Shown one piece after another: positions 33,832 through 41,937 of a DNA stretch of 64,000 bases (positions within the stretch are counted from its first letter, which is position 1; each line of letters opens with the position of its first letter). Source of the stretch: TMED14 sp003507115. GTDB lineage: Bacteria; Bacteroidota; Bacteroidia; Flavobacteriales; Schleiferiaceae. Below the pieces are notes generated by a model. That model was not told where the DNA came from and searched no databases. It saw only the letters and a list, made by a program, of their open reading frames with translations. The position numbers and the translations under genes were made by a program. The stretch is from NCBI GenBank assembly GCA_943787925.1, contig CALSOH010000002.1, positions 186,001 through 250,000 on the forward strand, in the 5' to 3' direction.

Positions 33832-34140
33832 TTAGCGCTTTTTCAAAGACAAGTTTTTCCCCTTGCTGCGCTTCACAATTCGGCGGAGCGCTAGCATGGC
33901 TAAACTCACGGATTTCTCGAAGGTCTTGGCCTCCTTTTTGACGACCACTTCCTTGCCAGGGAGGTGAATACATACTTCGGCTATCTTGTTCTCATGAAGG
34001 TGGTTGTTGTCCAAGCGCAAGAAAACCGTGGCCTTAGACACACGGTCAGATACCTTGGTCACCGTTTCCACTTTGGTTTGGATATAAGAGAGAAGGCGCT
34101 CGCTGGCTTTGAAGTGAACGGAATGGACTGCAACATTCAT
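33832..34140 (-). CDS. hpf: Ribosome hibernation-promoting factor, short form (HPF/YfiA family)
   Basis: 102 residues. The beta-alpha-beta-beta-beta-alpha fold of the sigma-54 modulation/S30AE family is seen: VHFKASERLLSYIQTKVETV, then VFLRLDNNH, IAEVCIHLPGKEVVVKKEA and a C-terminal helix with a basic tail. It lacks the C-terminal dimerisation domain of long HPF. The family binds the 30S decoding centre in stationary phase. It lies 23 nt after xerC and just before the promoter of the tRNA-tuf cluster. Confidence 0.92.
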   Translation of the reverse strand: MNVAVHSVHFKASERLLSYIQTKVETVTKVSDRVSKATVFLRLDNNHLHENKIAEVCIHLPGKEVVVKKEAKTFEKSVSLAMLALRRIVKRSKGKNLSLKKR

Positions 34141-34163
34141 AGGTCAAGAATTTTACCTGCACC

Positions 34164-35039
34164 CTATCGGCCTTTGGGATGCGATTGATGATATACACGC
34201 TTCAACTGCTCCATGGAAGCATGCGTGTATATCTGCGTGGCCGACAAATTCGCGTGACCCAAGAGGCTGCGAATCGCAGATAGATCTGCTCCCATGTCTA
34301 GCAAATGCGTGGCAAACGTATGCCGCAAGATGTGCGGACTCTTTGTCTCGACAGTGCTAGTCCCTTGAAGATACGAATGAACGATGCGATAAACAAGTCT
34401 TGGAGGCAAGGGCTTTCCCGATTCCAAGGAAAACACGGGGGCGGCGGGTGCCATCGCCGGCCATGCTTGGAGGTGCGCTTCATACGCCTCCGCCCAAGCG
34501 GGAAGAACGGGCAGCTGACGTTCTTTGTTTCGCTTGCCCAAAACCCGAATCACGCCTTCGCGCACATCGACATCGCCGTGCTTGAGGCCGATCAACTCTG
34601 CCCGCCGAAGGCCAAACGCATAGAGGGTAAAGAGCAAGAATTGATCGCGCTGCCCTTCCCGGGTGGCGGGAAAGAGGGCGGGTTCCAGCAGGGCTTCCAC
34701 TTCGTCGGTGGTGAGTGCGCGGACCAGGCGCTTCTTTTCTTTGAGCGCCGGAATCCCCAGCGCCGGGTTGCGCGTCGCCCCCATAGACTGCTCGGCAAAT
34801 CGGTAGAACGAACGCAGCGTCGACAGCTTTCGGTTCACGGAGCGAGCGTCCATGCCCCGATCGACCATGTTTGCGACCCAAGCGCGCACATGGCTTCGGT
34901 CCGCCTCTAACAGGTCTTCCATGCCTACATGCCACTCAAGAAAGACTACCCACTGACTCATGTCTGAAACATAGGCCTCCACCGTCGCGGGAGACAAGCG
35001 GCGCTCTAGGGCGAGGTATTCGGCGTAGGATTCGAGCAT
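34164..35039 (-). CDS. xerC: Tyrosine recombinase XerC-type
   Basis: 291 residues from ATG 35039. The N-terminal SAM-like DNA-binding domain (about 1-90) includes YLALERRLSPATVEAYVSDM. The catalytic domain has the first arginine in YAFGLRRAELIGL, HILRHTFATHLLDMGA, LLGHANLSATQIYTH with the nucleophilic tyrosine, and a H/W-type histidine. It would resolve chromosome dimers at dif. The rpsU terminator lies only 11 nt before its ATG, so xerC must rely on readthrough. The order rpsU-xerC-hpf is common in Bacteroidota. XerD versus XerC cannot be settled from sequence alone. Confidence 0.92.
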   Translation of the reverse strand: MLESYAEYLALERRLSPATVEAYVSDMSQWVVFLEWHVGMEDLLEADRSHVRAWVANMVDRGMDARSVNRKLSTLRSFYRFAEQSMGATRNPALGIPALKEKKRLVRALTTDEVEALLEPALFPATREGQRDQFLLFTLYAFGLRRAELIGLKHGDVDVREGVIRVLGKRNKERQLPVLPAWAEAYEAHLQAWPAMAPAAPVFSLESGKPLPPRLVYRIVHSYLQGTSTVETKSPHILRHTFATHLLDMGADLSAIRSLLGHANLSATQIYTHASMEQLKRVYHQSHPKGR

Positions 35040-35049
35040 AGAGACGGAT

Positions 35050-35085
35050 AAAAAAAAGCCCCGAGAAGATAGAACTTCTCGGGGC
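35050..35085 (-). terminator. Terminator after rpsU
   Basis: The minus-strand transcript forms GCCCCGAGAAG-TTCTAT-CTTCTCGGGGC, 11 perfect pairs, followed by T8. It lies between rpsU (ends 35107) and xerC (starts 35039). Confidence 0.93.
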
Positions 35086-35106
35086 AGTATCGAATAGGGA
35101 ACCGGA

Positions 35107-35301
35107 TTATTCGGCTTCCTTGATGCGCAAATTCTGCACGTAGGCCGCTTTGATAAATTCTTCGCGACGGGAAATAGAGGGTTTGGTAAACGCTTGGCGC
35201 TTGCGCAATTGGCGCATCGTCTGCGTACGGTCAAACTTCCGCTTGAAACGCTTCAGCGCGCGGTCGATGCCTTCTCCTTCTTTAACTTGAATAACTAACA
35301 T
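35107..35301 (-). CDS. rpsU: 30S ribosomal protein S21
   Basis: 64 residues from ATG 35301: LVIQVKEGEGIDRALKRFKRKF, then RRKRQ-like QLRKRQAFTKPSISRREEF, a basic helical protein typical of bS21. In Bacteroidota ribosomes bS21, with bS18 and bS6, holds the 16S anti-Shine-Dalgarno sequence away from mRNA. Unlike nearly every other gene in the window, rpsU has a strong Shine-Dalgarno (35309-35317). This fits autoregulation: ribosomes lacking bS21 have a free anti-SD and translate rpsU. A strong terminator follows. Confidence 0.97.
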   Translation of the reverse strand: MLVIQVKEGEGIDRALKRFKRKFDRTQTMRQLRKRQAFTKPSISRREEFIKAAYVQNLRIKEAE

Positions 35302-35308
35302 ACTTGAG

Positions 35309-35317
35309 TCACCTCCT
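35309..35317 (-). promoter_or_regulatory. Strong Shine-Dalgarno of rpsU
   Basis: AGGAGGTGA on the minus strand, seven nt before the rpsU ATG, is fully complementary to the 16S 3' end (TCACCTCCT). Most other starts in the window have no such site. In Flavobacteriia it is proposed to let bS21-deficient ribosomes select this mRNA. Confidence 0.88.
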
Positions 35318-35330
35318 CTCTTTAGGGTGG

Positions 35331-35338
35331 CAAATGTA
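35331..35338 (-). promoter_or_regulatory. -7 promoter element of rpsU
   Basis: TACATTTG exactly matches TAnnTTTG, 29 nt before the rpsU ATG. This gives a short leader that contains the Shine-Dalgarno. No good -33 TTTG is seen. Confidence 0.5.
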
Positions 35339-35377
35339 GTGCAAATTATAGCACTCCCCCTACCCTCCCAGTATTTT

Positions 35378-35986
35378 TCACGGCGCGCGCAATTGGAAGT
35401 ATCTCGGAATCCACACCTGCTGAAGGGAATCGAAGGGCGCGAGGGCGAAGACCTCTTCCCACGTGCGCACAGGGCGGATGCGCGATTGAAAGCGGTGGAC
35501 GGCTTGAATTTGGGCCGAGCGCCACAAGGGATGGGCATACCACGATTCCAATTCTAAGGCAGGCAAAGCTTGGCGCGGCGGGACGACCCACTTCCACTCC
35601 CATCGCGTGTCCAGCCAGCCCTCTTTGGCGGCAATGGCGGAGTCCATCCCTCCCCAGCGTTCTCTTTGAGCGACAAAGCGGTCCGCCTTCCAACGGGGCC
35701 AGAACCCGGCAAGCCAGTCGGCCGAAACCGTATCACTCCGAACGAACTCAGGCGCGGGTACCGTTCGCATGGAATCCCGAGGGTAGGACTTCCAGGAAGG
35801 AGGGCCTTGACGGTGGTACGGGGGCGGTTCGGTTCGAATCGGCGATTCTGCGATGTCCGCCTCCGCCTCCCAAGCCACCCATCCTGCCCAGGACGGTTCT
35901 TGGTTTCGTTGGTACCTATTTAAAATGAAAAGGGCGAGGAAAATCCCCGCCCAAGCCATTGTGGTAAACCATTCCGTTCGGCTCAT
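35378..35986 (-). CDS. Membrane-anchored protein with putative helix-hairpin-helix region (ComEA-like)
   Basis: 202 residues from ATG 35986, which overlaps the stop of the MetS-like gene (ATGA). A single transmembrane helix is near the N-terminus (WFTTMAWAGIFLALFIL). A low-complexity Pro/Trp/Arg-rich linker follows, then a C-terminal 70 residues (ALELESWYAHPLWRSAQIQ... TWEEVFALAPFD) whose pattern recalls the last HhH unit of Bacteroidota ComEA-like proteins. DNA binding or uptake is therefore possible but weakly supported. It is the last gene of the NSS-transporter operon and ends 76 nt before rpsU. Alternative: unrelated membrane protein. Confidence 0.5.
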   Translation of the reverse strand: MSRTEWFTTMAWAGIFLALFILNRYQRNQEPSWAGWVAWEAEADIAESPIRTEPPPYHRQGPPSWKSYPRDSMRTVPAPEFVRSDTVSADWLAGFWPRWKADRFVAQRERWGGMDSAIAAKEGWLDTRWEWKWVVPPRQALPALELESWYAHPLWRSAQIQAVHRFQSRIRPVRTWEEVFALAPFDSLQQVWIPRYFQLRAP

Positions 35987-36120
35987 TCCAAATCGTTGTC
36001 CTCGTAGGAGTCTGGTTCGGAATTTGGAGGCGTACGAAGCACCTTCAAGAAGAAATATCCCGTGATACAGGTGACGGTGACCTGCGTAATGACCATCATC
36101 CAAAATGCGCTAGTACTCAT
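35983..36120 (-). CDS. MetS-like small subunit of NSS transporter (45 residues)
   Basis: A 45-codon gene from ATG 36120. One transmembrane helix (FWMMVITQVTVTCITGYFFL) is followed by a charged tail rich in Asp/Glu. The ATG overlaps the transporter's TGA (36117-36120) and its own TGA overlaps the next ATG (35983-35986), so three genes are linked by ATGA junctions. Small one-helix proteins of this kind (MetS family) are encoded beside sodium/neurotransmitter-symporter genes; in Corynebacterium MetS is needed with MetP for methionine uptake. The assignment rests on size, topology and position more than on strong sequence motifs. Confidence 0.75.
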   Translation of the reverse strand: MSTSAFWMMVITQVTVTCITGYFFLKVLRTPPNSEPDSYEDNDLE

Positions 36121-37937
36121 GATTCGTTGTTTGTTCGGTTCATAGAGGCACGCCATACGAGCGCACTAATAAAGATAAATAGGCCGATCAACATGAACCG
36201 GGCTAGATGAATGTAAAAAATATCATTCAAGAATGATCCCGATGCGATGGGCTGGCCCGCCGTGATGACTTCGCCCTCGCGGACCATGGGCGCTTGGTCG
36301 TCTTCGGTAAAGACATACATCGCCGCGATCTCCTCGGGCGCATCCGTTTCGTGCACGATGACGGCAAAGCCTTCCTCTTGGGTTTGGAGTTCCACCACCC
36401 CCGCGTGTTCGGTTTCAAAGTGGTCTGCAAAGGATACCCGGTTATAGGGGCGACTCATATTCATCGCCCGACCAATAATGGATCCTTCGTCCAGTTCCCA
36501 GCCATTTTCGAGGGCGTTCGCGTAATCGTTGTTCTTGGGGGTGATCAGGCTCATCACAAAGATGACCAGCAAGATGGTCGGTGTGACAAACTTGATGATG
36601 GGTTTGTAAATGCGCGGCAGGGTAATGTCCGAACCGGCGTTGATTTCATCCCAGCCCTTGTCGATGCCGAAGACCCACGAGAAGAGTATAGATTCGGCCA
36701 GTGCAAAGATGACAATGCCGACGGTGGCCCCCCAATAATCATATTGGTCAAAGACACCCTCATTGTAAAATAATACCGTGGGCAGTCCCATGACCAAGGT
36801 GACCAAACCAAAGGTCATGGCGGATTTCTTGATGCTGAAGCCAAATTCGTCCTGCATAAAGCCCATCCACGGTGTACCCATCGCCAAAGAGCTGGTGATG
36901 CCCGCAAAGAAGAGCAAGCCAAACCACATCACTCCGGCCAGGGTTCCCAAGGCGACCCCCCACTTTCCGAAGAGGAAGGGCATCGTTTGGAAGGCCATGG
37001 AGAAGCCGGCGTTTTCTTTCACCCAATCCAGACCCAGGTAACCGACGGCAATCGGGATCACAATGGAGGCGCCCAACACGATCTCCACGAAACCATTCAT
37101 CCAACCGGCGGTCATCGCATTGAGCGCGATGTCGTCCTTCGGGCGAACATAGGCCGCATAGCAATGGATGGTTCCCATGCCCACGGAGAGAGTGAAGAAG
37201 ATTTGTCCTGCGGCTGCGAGCCACACATTAAAGTTGGTCAAAGAGTCAAATTGGGGCTCCCACAAGAAGTTTAGGCCCAAGGAGGAATCGCAGTCCAAAC
37301 ATCCCTCTGAAGCGCCCGAAGCGCCCAGGGTTAGGGCCCGAATCGCCAAGAATACGCCGAAGAGGATCAGCAGAGGCATGCCGATTTTGGCCACTTTTTC
37401 CACCCCGCCTTTGAGGCCTTTGGAGAGAATCCAGGTATTGAGAACGAGACAGAGCACGTAGAAGAAGACCGCTTCGTAAGGAATACCCAGGGTGTTTTGC
37501 GATATGTCCACGTAGGTGGTAAAGAAGGCCGCGACCTCCGTTTGGCTCATGCCGGTAAAGGTTTGGGCCAAGGAGTGGAAGACATAGGACAAAGTCCAGC
37601 TTTCGATGTAGCAATAGTAGGCCGCCACCGCGATGTTGGTGTAAATCCCAAATACGCCGAAGTAGCGCCAGAATTTGCGTCGACCCATCGAGCCGAGGAT
37701 AAAGGGCGTGGAGTGGTTGCCGGACTTCCCGCCATAGCGACCGGAGGACCATTCAATCCACAGCAAGGGAATCCCCATGAGGAGAAAACAAACGAGGTAG
37801 GGAATGATAAAGGTGCCTCCCCCGTTTTGGACGGCTTGTACCGGGAATCGAAGGAAGTTTCCTAGTCCCACGGCATTTCCTGCCATAGCGAGAATGAGGC
37901 CCACCCGTGAACCCCATGATTGTGTTTCTGAACTCAT
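36117..37937 (-). CDS. Sodium-dependent transporter, neurotransmitter:sodium symporter family
   Basis: 606 residues and about 12 predicted membrane helices. The N-terminal WGSRVGLILAMAGNAVGLGNFLRFP is the TM1 signature with the sodium and substrate site. GGGTFIIPYL in TM2 and YFFTLSVGMG-like FFTLSVGMGTIHCYAAY in TM6 also match the family. It is related to LeuT/MetP-type amino-acid symporters. Unusual is a soluble insertion of about 90 residues (roughly 495-575) between the last two helices. It is followed by the MetS-like subunit gene. A TATATTTG box 17 nt before the ATG overlaps the stop of the upstream gene. Substrate unknown. Confidence 0.93.
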   Translation of the reverse strand: MSSETQSWGSRVGLILAMAGNAVGLGNFLRFPVQAVQNGGGTFIIPYLVCFLLMGIPLLWIEWSSGRYGGKSGNHSTPFILGSMGRRKFWRYFGVFGIYTNIAVAAYYCYIESWTLSYVFHSLAQTFTGMSQTEVAAFFTTYVDISQNTLGIPYEAVFFYVLCLVLNTWILSKGLKGGVEKVAKIGMPLLILFGVFLAIRALTLGASGASEGCLDCDSSLGLNFLWEPQFDSLTNFNVWLAAAGQIFFTLSVGMGTIHCYAAYVRPKDDIALNAMTAGWMNGFVEIVLGASIVIPIAVGYLGLDWVKENAGFSMAFQTMPFLFGKWGVALGTLAGVMWFGLLFFAGITSSLAMGTPWMGFMQDEFGFSIKKSAMTFGLVTLVMGLPTVLFYNEGVFDQYDYWGATVGIVIFALAESILFSWVFGIDKGWDEINAGSDITLPRIYKPIIKFVTPTILLVIFVMSLITPKNNDYANALENGWELDEGSIIGRAMNMSRPYNRVSFADHFETEHAGVVELQTQEEGFAVIVHETDAPEEIAAMYVFTEDDQAPMVREGEVITAGQPIASGSFLNDIFYIHLARFMLIGLFIFISALVWRASMNRTNNES

Positions 37938-37953
37938 GTTTTTTGGATATCCC

Positions 37954-38841
37954 TCAAATATAGGGAATCACATCCAAGACCTCCTGCAAAGTATGGGGGG
38001 CGAAGCCTAAATCTTTTTGGGCCTTCCGAATGTCAAAGCCCGTTATGGGGGGGCGCTTGGCGGGTTGCCCCAAGGTGGCGCTGTCCACTCGGTCCATCAG
38101 ACTAACGTCATAGCCGCCATGGGCCGCTACCCGCTCCACCAGGGCATAGATGGTCATTGTTTCCGGGCCAGAAAGGTGGTAAATCCCCGTGGCGCCTTTT
38201 TCGGCGATGAGCAGGCAGCCCTCCGCCAAATCCATGGACCACGTCGGGCTCCGCACTTGGTCATCGACCACGCGAATGCGCTCTCCACGTTGGAAGGCCC
38301 CCCGCGCCCATAGGATGATGTTGCTACGGCTCAACCCGGGCACATAGCCAATGACCAGCACAGTGCGCGCGATGGACCACGGGCAGGTGGCCGCCCGCAC
38401 GAGCGCCTCTGCATCGGCTTTGGATTGCCCATAAACCGACAAAGGATGGGCCGCGGCCTCTTCGGTGTATGGACCCGCCGTCCCGTCAAAAATGAAGTCC
38501 GTACTGATGAAAATGAGGTGCGCCCCCACCGCTTCGCAGGCCGCAATGCAGTGGGCCGTCGCATCCACATTGAGTTGTTGGCAGAGGTCTGGTTGACGTT
38601 CGCAATCATCCACTTGGGTCATCGCCGCCCCGTGGATCACCACATCGGGCCGAAAGGCCGCAAAGGCCCGCGCATAGTCTTCGGGCGACGTCGTATCGAG
38701 GACTTCGTACACCGCTCCTTGCAAATCGCCCCGCACCACCCCGCGACCTGTCGCGCAGAGATCAAAGCGGCCCTGGTTTGCATGCAAGAGGGATTGGCCC
38801 AACAGGCCGTTCGCCCCCGTAATGAGAATGCGCTTTTTCAT
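37954..38841 (-). CDS. RmlD-like NAD(P)-dependent sugar reductase (extended SDR)
   Basis: 295 residues from ATG 38841 (overlaps the pyrF stop, ATGA). The N-terminal GANGLLGQSLL dinucleotide-binding motif, the STDFIFDGT segment and the catalytic YGQSKADAE (YxxxK) match RmlD-type dTDP-4-dehydrorhamnose reductases and related extended SDR proteins. C-terminal RPPITGFDIRKAQKDLGF is also typical. No other rhamnose genes are adjacent; rmlC is 38 kb away at the window start. The substrate could be another nucleotide sugar, so I do not name it rmlD. Confidence 0.85.
   Translation of the reverse strand: MKKRILITGANGLLGQSLLHANQGRFDLCATGRGVVRGDLQGAVYEVLDTTSPEDYARAFAAFRPDVVIHGAAMTQVDDCERQPDLCQQLNVDATAHCIAACEAVGAHLIFISTDFIFDGTAGPYTEEAAAHPLSVYGQSKADAEALVRAATCPWSIARTVLVIGYVPGLSRSNIILWARGAFQRGERIRVVDDQVRSPTWSMDLAEGCLLIAEKGATGIYHLSGPETMTIYALVERVAAHGGYDVSLMDRVDSATLGQPAKRPPITGFDIRKAQKDLGFAPHTLQEVLDVIPYI
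37955..37962 (-). promoter_or_regulatory. -7 promoter element of the NSS transporter operon
   Basis: TATATTTG exactly matches TAnnTTTG, 17 nt before the transporter ATG. It overlaps the stop codon of the RmlD-like gene, so the promoter lies within that gene's end. Confidence 0.5.
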
Positions 38842-39659
38842 GCCTCGGCAGGCCAATGGGTTTGCATCTCCGCAACCAAGCGCTCTGCCTCGGCGGCGGC
38901 AGCTTCCGCAAAATCTGCTCCGGCACTGGCATAAAGAATTCCGCGGGAGGAATTAATCAGCAGGCCCAGATCACCGGGAATCGCCCCAGCGCGCATGACT
39001 TCCTCGACCGTTCCGCCCTGGGCCCCAACCCCGGGAACCAAGAAGAAGTGCTCGGGAAGCTGGGCCCGGACCGAAGCGAGGCCTTCGGGGCGCGTCGCAC
39101 CGACAACCACCATCCATTGCTCTGGAGACATCCAAGCGCGGTAGGCATCCAAAACATGGGCATAGAGCGGACGGCCATCGGCCATCGGCTGAAGCTGAAA
39201 GTCGTTGGCCCCCGGGTTGCTCGTGAGGCCCAGGGCGATGCCCCATTTCCCCGGTAGCGCAAAGGGTTGCAAACTATCCTGCCCCATGTAGGGAGCTACG
39301 GTGATGGAATCAAATCCCAGTTCATTCAAGATGCCCTGGGCGTATTTCGTCGCGGTATTGCCGATATCGCCACGCTTGGCGTCGGCGATGCTCAAATGAT
39401 GGGGGTAGCGGCGCAAATGGTCCGCCACCCGCGCCAAGGCCTGCCAACCGGCAACCCCCAAGGCTTCGAAAAAGGCCAAATTGGGTTTGTAGGCCACGGC
39501 ATAGGGCGCGGTGGCATCTATGATGGCGCAGCAAAAGTTGGCCAAGCCCTCCGCCGTGCGCGGAAAATGCGCCGGCATTTTATCCATGTCCGGGTCCAAT
39601 CCAACGCAGAGGACGGATTTCTTCGCTTGAATCTGGGCAATCAATTGGGCTCGTGTCAT
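38838..39659 (-). CDS. pyrF: Orotidine 5'-phosphate decarboxylase
   Basis: 273 residues. Motifs of the longer OMP decarboxylase subgroup: CVGLDPD near the N-terminus, YKPNLAFFEALG, and the catalytic DAKRGDIGNTATKYA. The last step of UMP synthesis, OMP to UMP plus CO2, occurs in the cytosol. It overlaps prfA upstream and the RmlD-like gene downstream by ATGA junctions, so it belongs to a tightly packed purM-prfA-pyrF-reductase operon. Confidence 0.96.
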   Translation of the reverse strand: MTRAQLIAQIQAKKSVLCVGLDPDMDKMPAHFPRTAEGLANFCCAIIDATAPYAVAYKPNLAFFEALGVAGWQALARVADHLRRYPHHLSIADAKRGDIGNTATKYAQGILNELGFDSITVAPYMGQDSLQPFALPGKWGIALGLTSNPGANDFQLQPMADGRPLYAHVLDAYRAWMSPEQWMVVVGATRPEGLASVRAQLPEHFFLVPGVGAQGGTVEEVMRAGAIPGDLGLLINSSRGILYASAGADFAEAAAAEAERLVAEMQTHWPAEA

Positions 39660-40735
39660 TCTCCGCTTCCTTCTTTGAGGCGCTCAGCATTCTCTGCCAT
39701 GCGCAATTCATCCATAAACTTACCGACTTGGCCATTCATCACCTCGGTCAAATTGTACAGGGTCAAACCAATGCGGTGGTCGGTGACGCGCCCTTGGGGG
39801 AAATTGTAGGTCCGAATTTTGGCCGAACGGTCTCCTGTGCTCACCAAGGTCTTGCGTTTCTGGGCCACTTCCGCATCTTGGGCGGCGCGCGCTTGGTCCC
39901 AAATTCGGGCCCGAAGGACGGTCAGCGCCCGGTCATAGTTTTGGTGCTGGGAGCGGCCGTCCTGGCATTCCACGACCAATCCCGTGGGAAAGTGGGTCAA
40001 ACGAACGCCGGATTCAGTCTTATTGACGTGCTGCCCTCCTGCTCCACTCGAGCGGAAGGTGTCCTTGCGGATGTCGACATCCCGAATCACCACGTCCAAT
40101 TCATCGGCTTCTGGTAGGACAGCCACCGTGGCAGCCGAGGTATGGACGCGGCCCTGCGACTCCGTCGCGGGCACGCGTTGCACCCGGTGGACACCGGACT
40201 CATATTTGAGGGTGCCGTATACGTCTTCCCCCCGAACCTGAATGCTCGCTTCCTTGTACCCGCCGGCCGAGCCTTCTGTCGCGCTCAAGAGTTCATAGGT
40301 CCACCCGCGTTCTTCGATGAATCGGAGGTACATGCGCAGGAGCTCGCCGGCGAAAAGGCCCGCTTCATCACCCCCCGTGCCCGCCCGTACTTCCAACACG
40401 GCGTCCTTGGCGTCCTCCGGATCTTTGGGAATCAGAAGTTGCTGGATTTCGGTGATGAGGGCTTCGATGGCCGGTTGAATGGTTGAAAGTTCCTCGTGCG
40501 CCATGTCGCGCATTTCCGGATCTTTTTCTGTGGCAATCAGGTCTTTGGCTTCCGCCAAGCGGCCCGTCAGTTCTTCATAGCGCTGGCGCGCTTCCATGAC
40601 GGCCTGCAAATCTTTGAATTCGCGGTGCAGGCGAACAAAGCGCTGTCGATCGGCGGCCAATTCGGGCTGCATGAGCAAGTCATTCACTTCCTCGTAGCGA
40701 ACGTGGATGGCATCGAGCTTCGTGAGAAGATCCAT
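39656..40735 (-). CDS. prfA: Peptide chain release factor 1
   Basis: 359 residues. The stop-codon tripeptide PAT is in RVPATESQGRVHTSAAT, and the peptidyl-hydrolysis GGQ is in SSGAGGQHVNKTESG. The N-terminal helical domain and domain 3 are complete. PAT distinguishes RF1 (UAA/UAG) from RF2 (SPF). It starts 3 nt after purM and overlaps pyrF by 4 nt. Confidence 0.97.
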   Translation of the reverse strand: MDLLTKLDAIHVRYEEVNDLLMQPELAADRQRFVRLHREFKDLQAVMEARQRYEELTGRLAEAKDLIATEKDPEMRDMAHEELSTIQPAIEALITEIQQLLIPKDPEDAKDAVLEVRAGTGGDEAGLFAGELLRMYLRFIEERGWTYELLSATEGSAGGYKEASIQVRGEDVYGTLKYESGVHRVQRVPATESQGRVHTSAATVAVLPEADELDVVIRDVDIRKDTFRSSGAGGQHVNKTESGVRLTHFPTGLVVECQDGRSQHQNYDRALTVLRARIWDQARAAQDAEVAQKRKTLVSTGDRSAKIRTYNFPQGRVTDHRIGLTLYNLTEVMNGQVGKFMDELRMAENAERLKEGSGE

Positions 40736-40738
40736 GGC

Positions 40739-41914
40739 TTACGCGGTGTAAATCTGCCAGCCATCGGGGGCCTTGAGGTGCACCTCAGGCGTGGCATGGG
40801 GTTCGACCCGGCCAATGATTTGGGCATCCACACCAAACTGCTTTGATATGCGAATGGCCTCCTGGGCGTGCGCGGGATCCATATAAATTTCCATGCGGTG
40901 GCCCATGTTGAAGACGCGATACATTTCGCGCCAAGACGTGTTCGACTCGGATTGAATCAAGGTGAACAGGGGCGGAATCGGGAAGAGATTGTCCTTGATG
41001 ATCTTGCCCTGTGTGGCAAAGTGCAGGACCTTGGTTTGGGCGCCGCCTGAACAGTGGACCATTCCCCCAATGTGCGGGCGAAGGGTCCGGAGCAGCGCCA
41101 CAATAATGGGGGCATAGGTCCGCGTAGGTGACAAGACGAGCTTGCCCGCGTCCAGTGGACTGCCTGCAATGGCATCGGTCAAGGATTTGGTCCCCGAATA
41201 GACCAAGGAGGGATCGATTTCGGCGTCAAAGCTTTCGGGATAGCGCTCCGCCAGGAGGTGGTGGAATACGTCGTGGCGGGCCGAGGTCAGTCCATTGGAC
41301 CCCATGCCTCCGTTGTACTCGTGCTCGTAGGTCGCTTGGCCATAGGAAGACAAGCCGACGATGACTTGACCCGGAGCGATGCCGGCATTGTCAATGACTT
41401 CATCTCGGCGCATTCGTGCGACGACGGTACTGTCCACAATGATGGTGCGGACCAAGTCGCCCACATCCGCCGTCTCGCCGCCCGTGGAGCGAATGTCCAC
41501 GCCGTTGGCGCGCAAATCCGCCAATACGGACTCGGTACCTTCAATGAGGGCCGCGATGACTTCGCCTGGAATGCGGTTTTTGTTTCGGCCAATGGTGCTG
41601 GAAAGCAAAATGGGTCCCGTCGCGCCCACACAGAGGAGGTCATCGACATTCATAATGACGGCGTCTTGGGCAATTCCGCGCCAGACAGAGAGGTCGCCCG
41701 TCTCCTTCCAGTACATGTAGGCCAGGGAGGATTTTGTACCCGCACCATCGGCGTGCATCACCAAACAATGCTCGAGGCTACCGGTCAAGTCATCCGGGAC
41801 AATTTTACAGAAGGCCTTCGGGAAGAGCCCCTTGTCTATGTTCGCAATGGCCTGATGTACATCTTCTTTGCCCGAGGACACCCCGCGGCCTGCATACCGT
41901 GCACTTTGCTCCAT
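40739..41914 (-). CDS. purM: Phosphoribosylformylglycinamidine cyclo-ligase (AIR synthetase)
   Basis: 391 residues from ATG 41914; the longer open frame upstream overlaps the OmpA-like gene and is not conserved. It has the AIR synthase pattern: MHADGAGTKS, the IAQDAVIMNVDDLLCVGA motif, STGGETADVGDLV and GLSSYGQATYEHEYNGGMGSNG. It converts FGAM to AIR in purine synthesis, using ATP. A -7 box ends only 4 nt from the ATG, suggesting a leaderless mRNA. It heads the purM-prfA-pyrF operon. Confidence 0.95.
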   Translation of the reverse strand: MEQSARYAGRGVSSGKEDVHQAIANIDKGLFPKAFCKIVPDDLTGSLEHCLVMHADGAGTKSSLAYMYWKETGDLSVWRGIAQDAVIMNVDDLLCVGATGPILLSSTIGRNKNRIPGEVIAALIEGTESVLADLRANGVDIRSTGGETADVGDLVRTIIVDSTVVARMRRDEVIDNAGIAPGQVIVGLSSYGQATYEHEYNGGMGSNGLTSARHDVFHHLLAERYPESFDAEIDPSLVYSGTKSLTDAIAGSPLDAGKLVLSPTRTYAPIIVALLRTLRPHIGGMVHCSGGAQTKVLHFATQGKIIKDNLFPIPPLFTLIQSESNTSWREMYRVFNMGHRMEIYMDPAHAQEAIRISKQFGVDAQIIGRVEPHATPEVHLKAPDGWQIYTA

Positions 41915-41918
41915 ACCA

Positions 41919-41926
41919 CAAAGGTA
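41919..41926 (-). promoter_or_regulatory. -7 promoter element of purM, start-proximal
   Basis: TACCTTTG exactly matches TAnnTTTG and ends 4 nt before the purM ATG, in the 23-nt gap after the OmpA-like gene. Same geometry as the aminotransferase at 18919. Confidence 0.55.
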
Positions 41927-41937
41927 CGATGCCCGGC

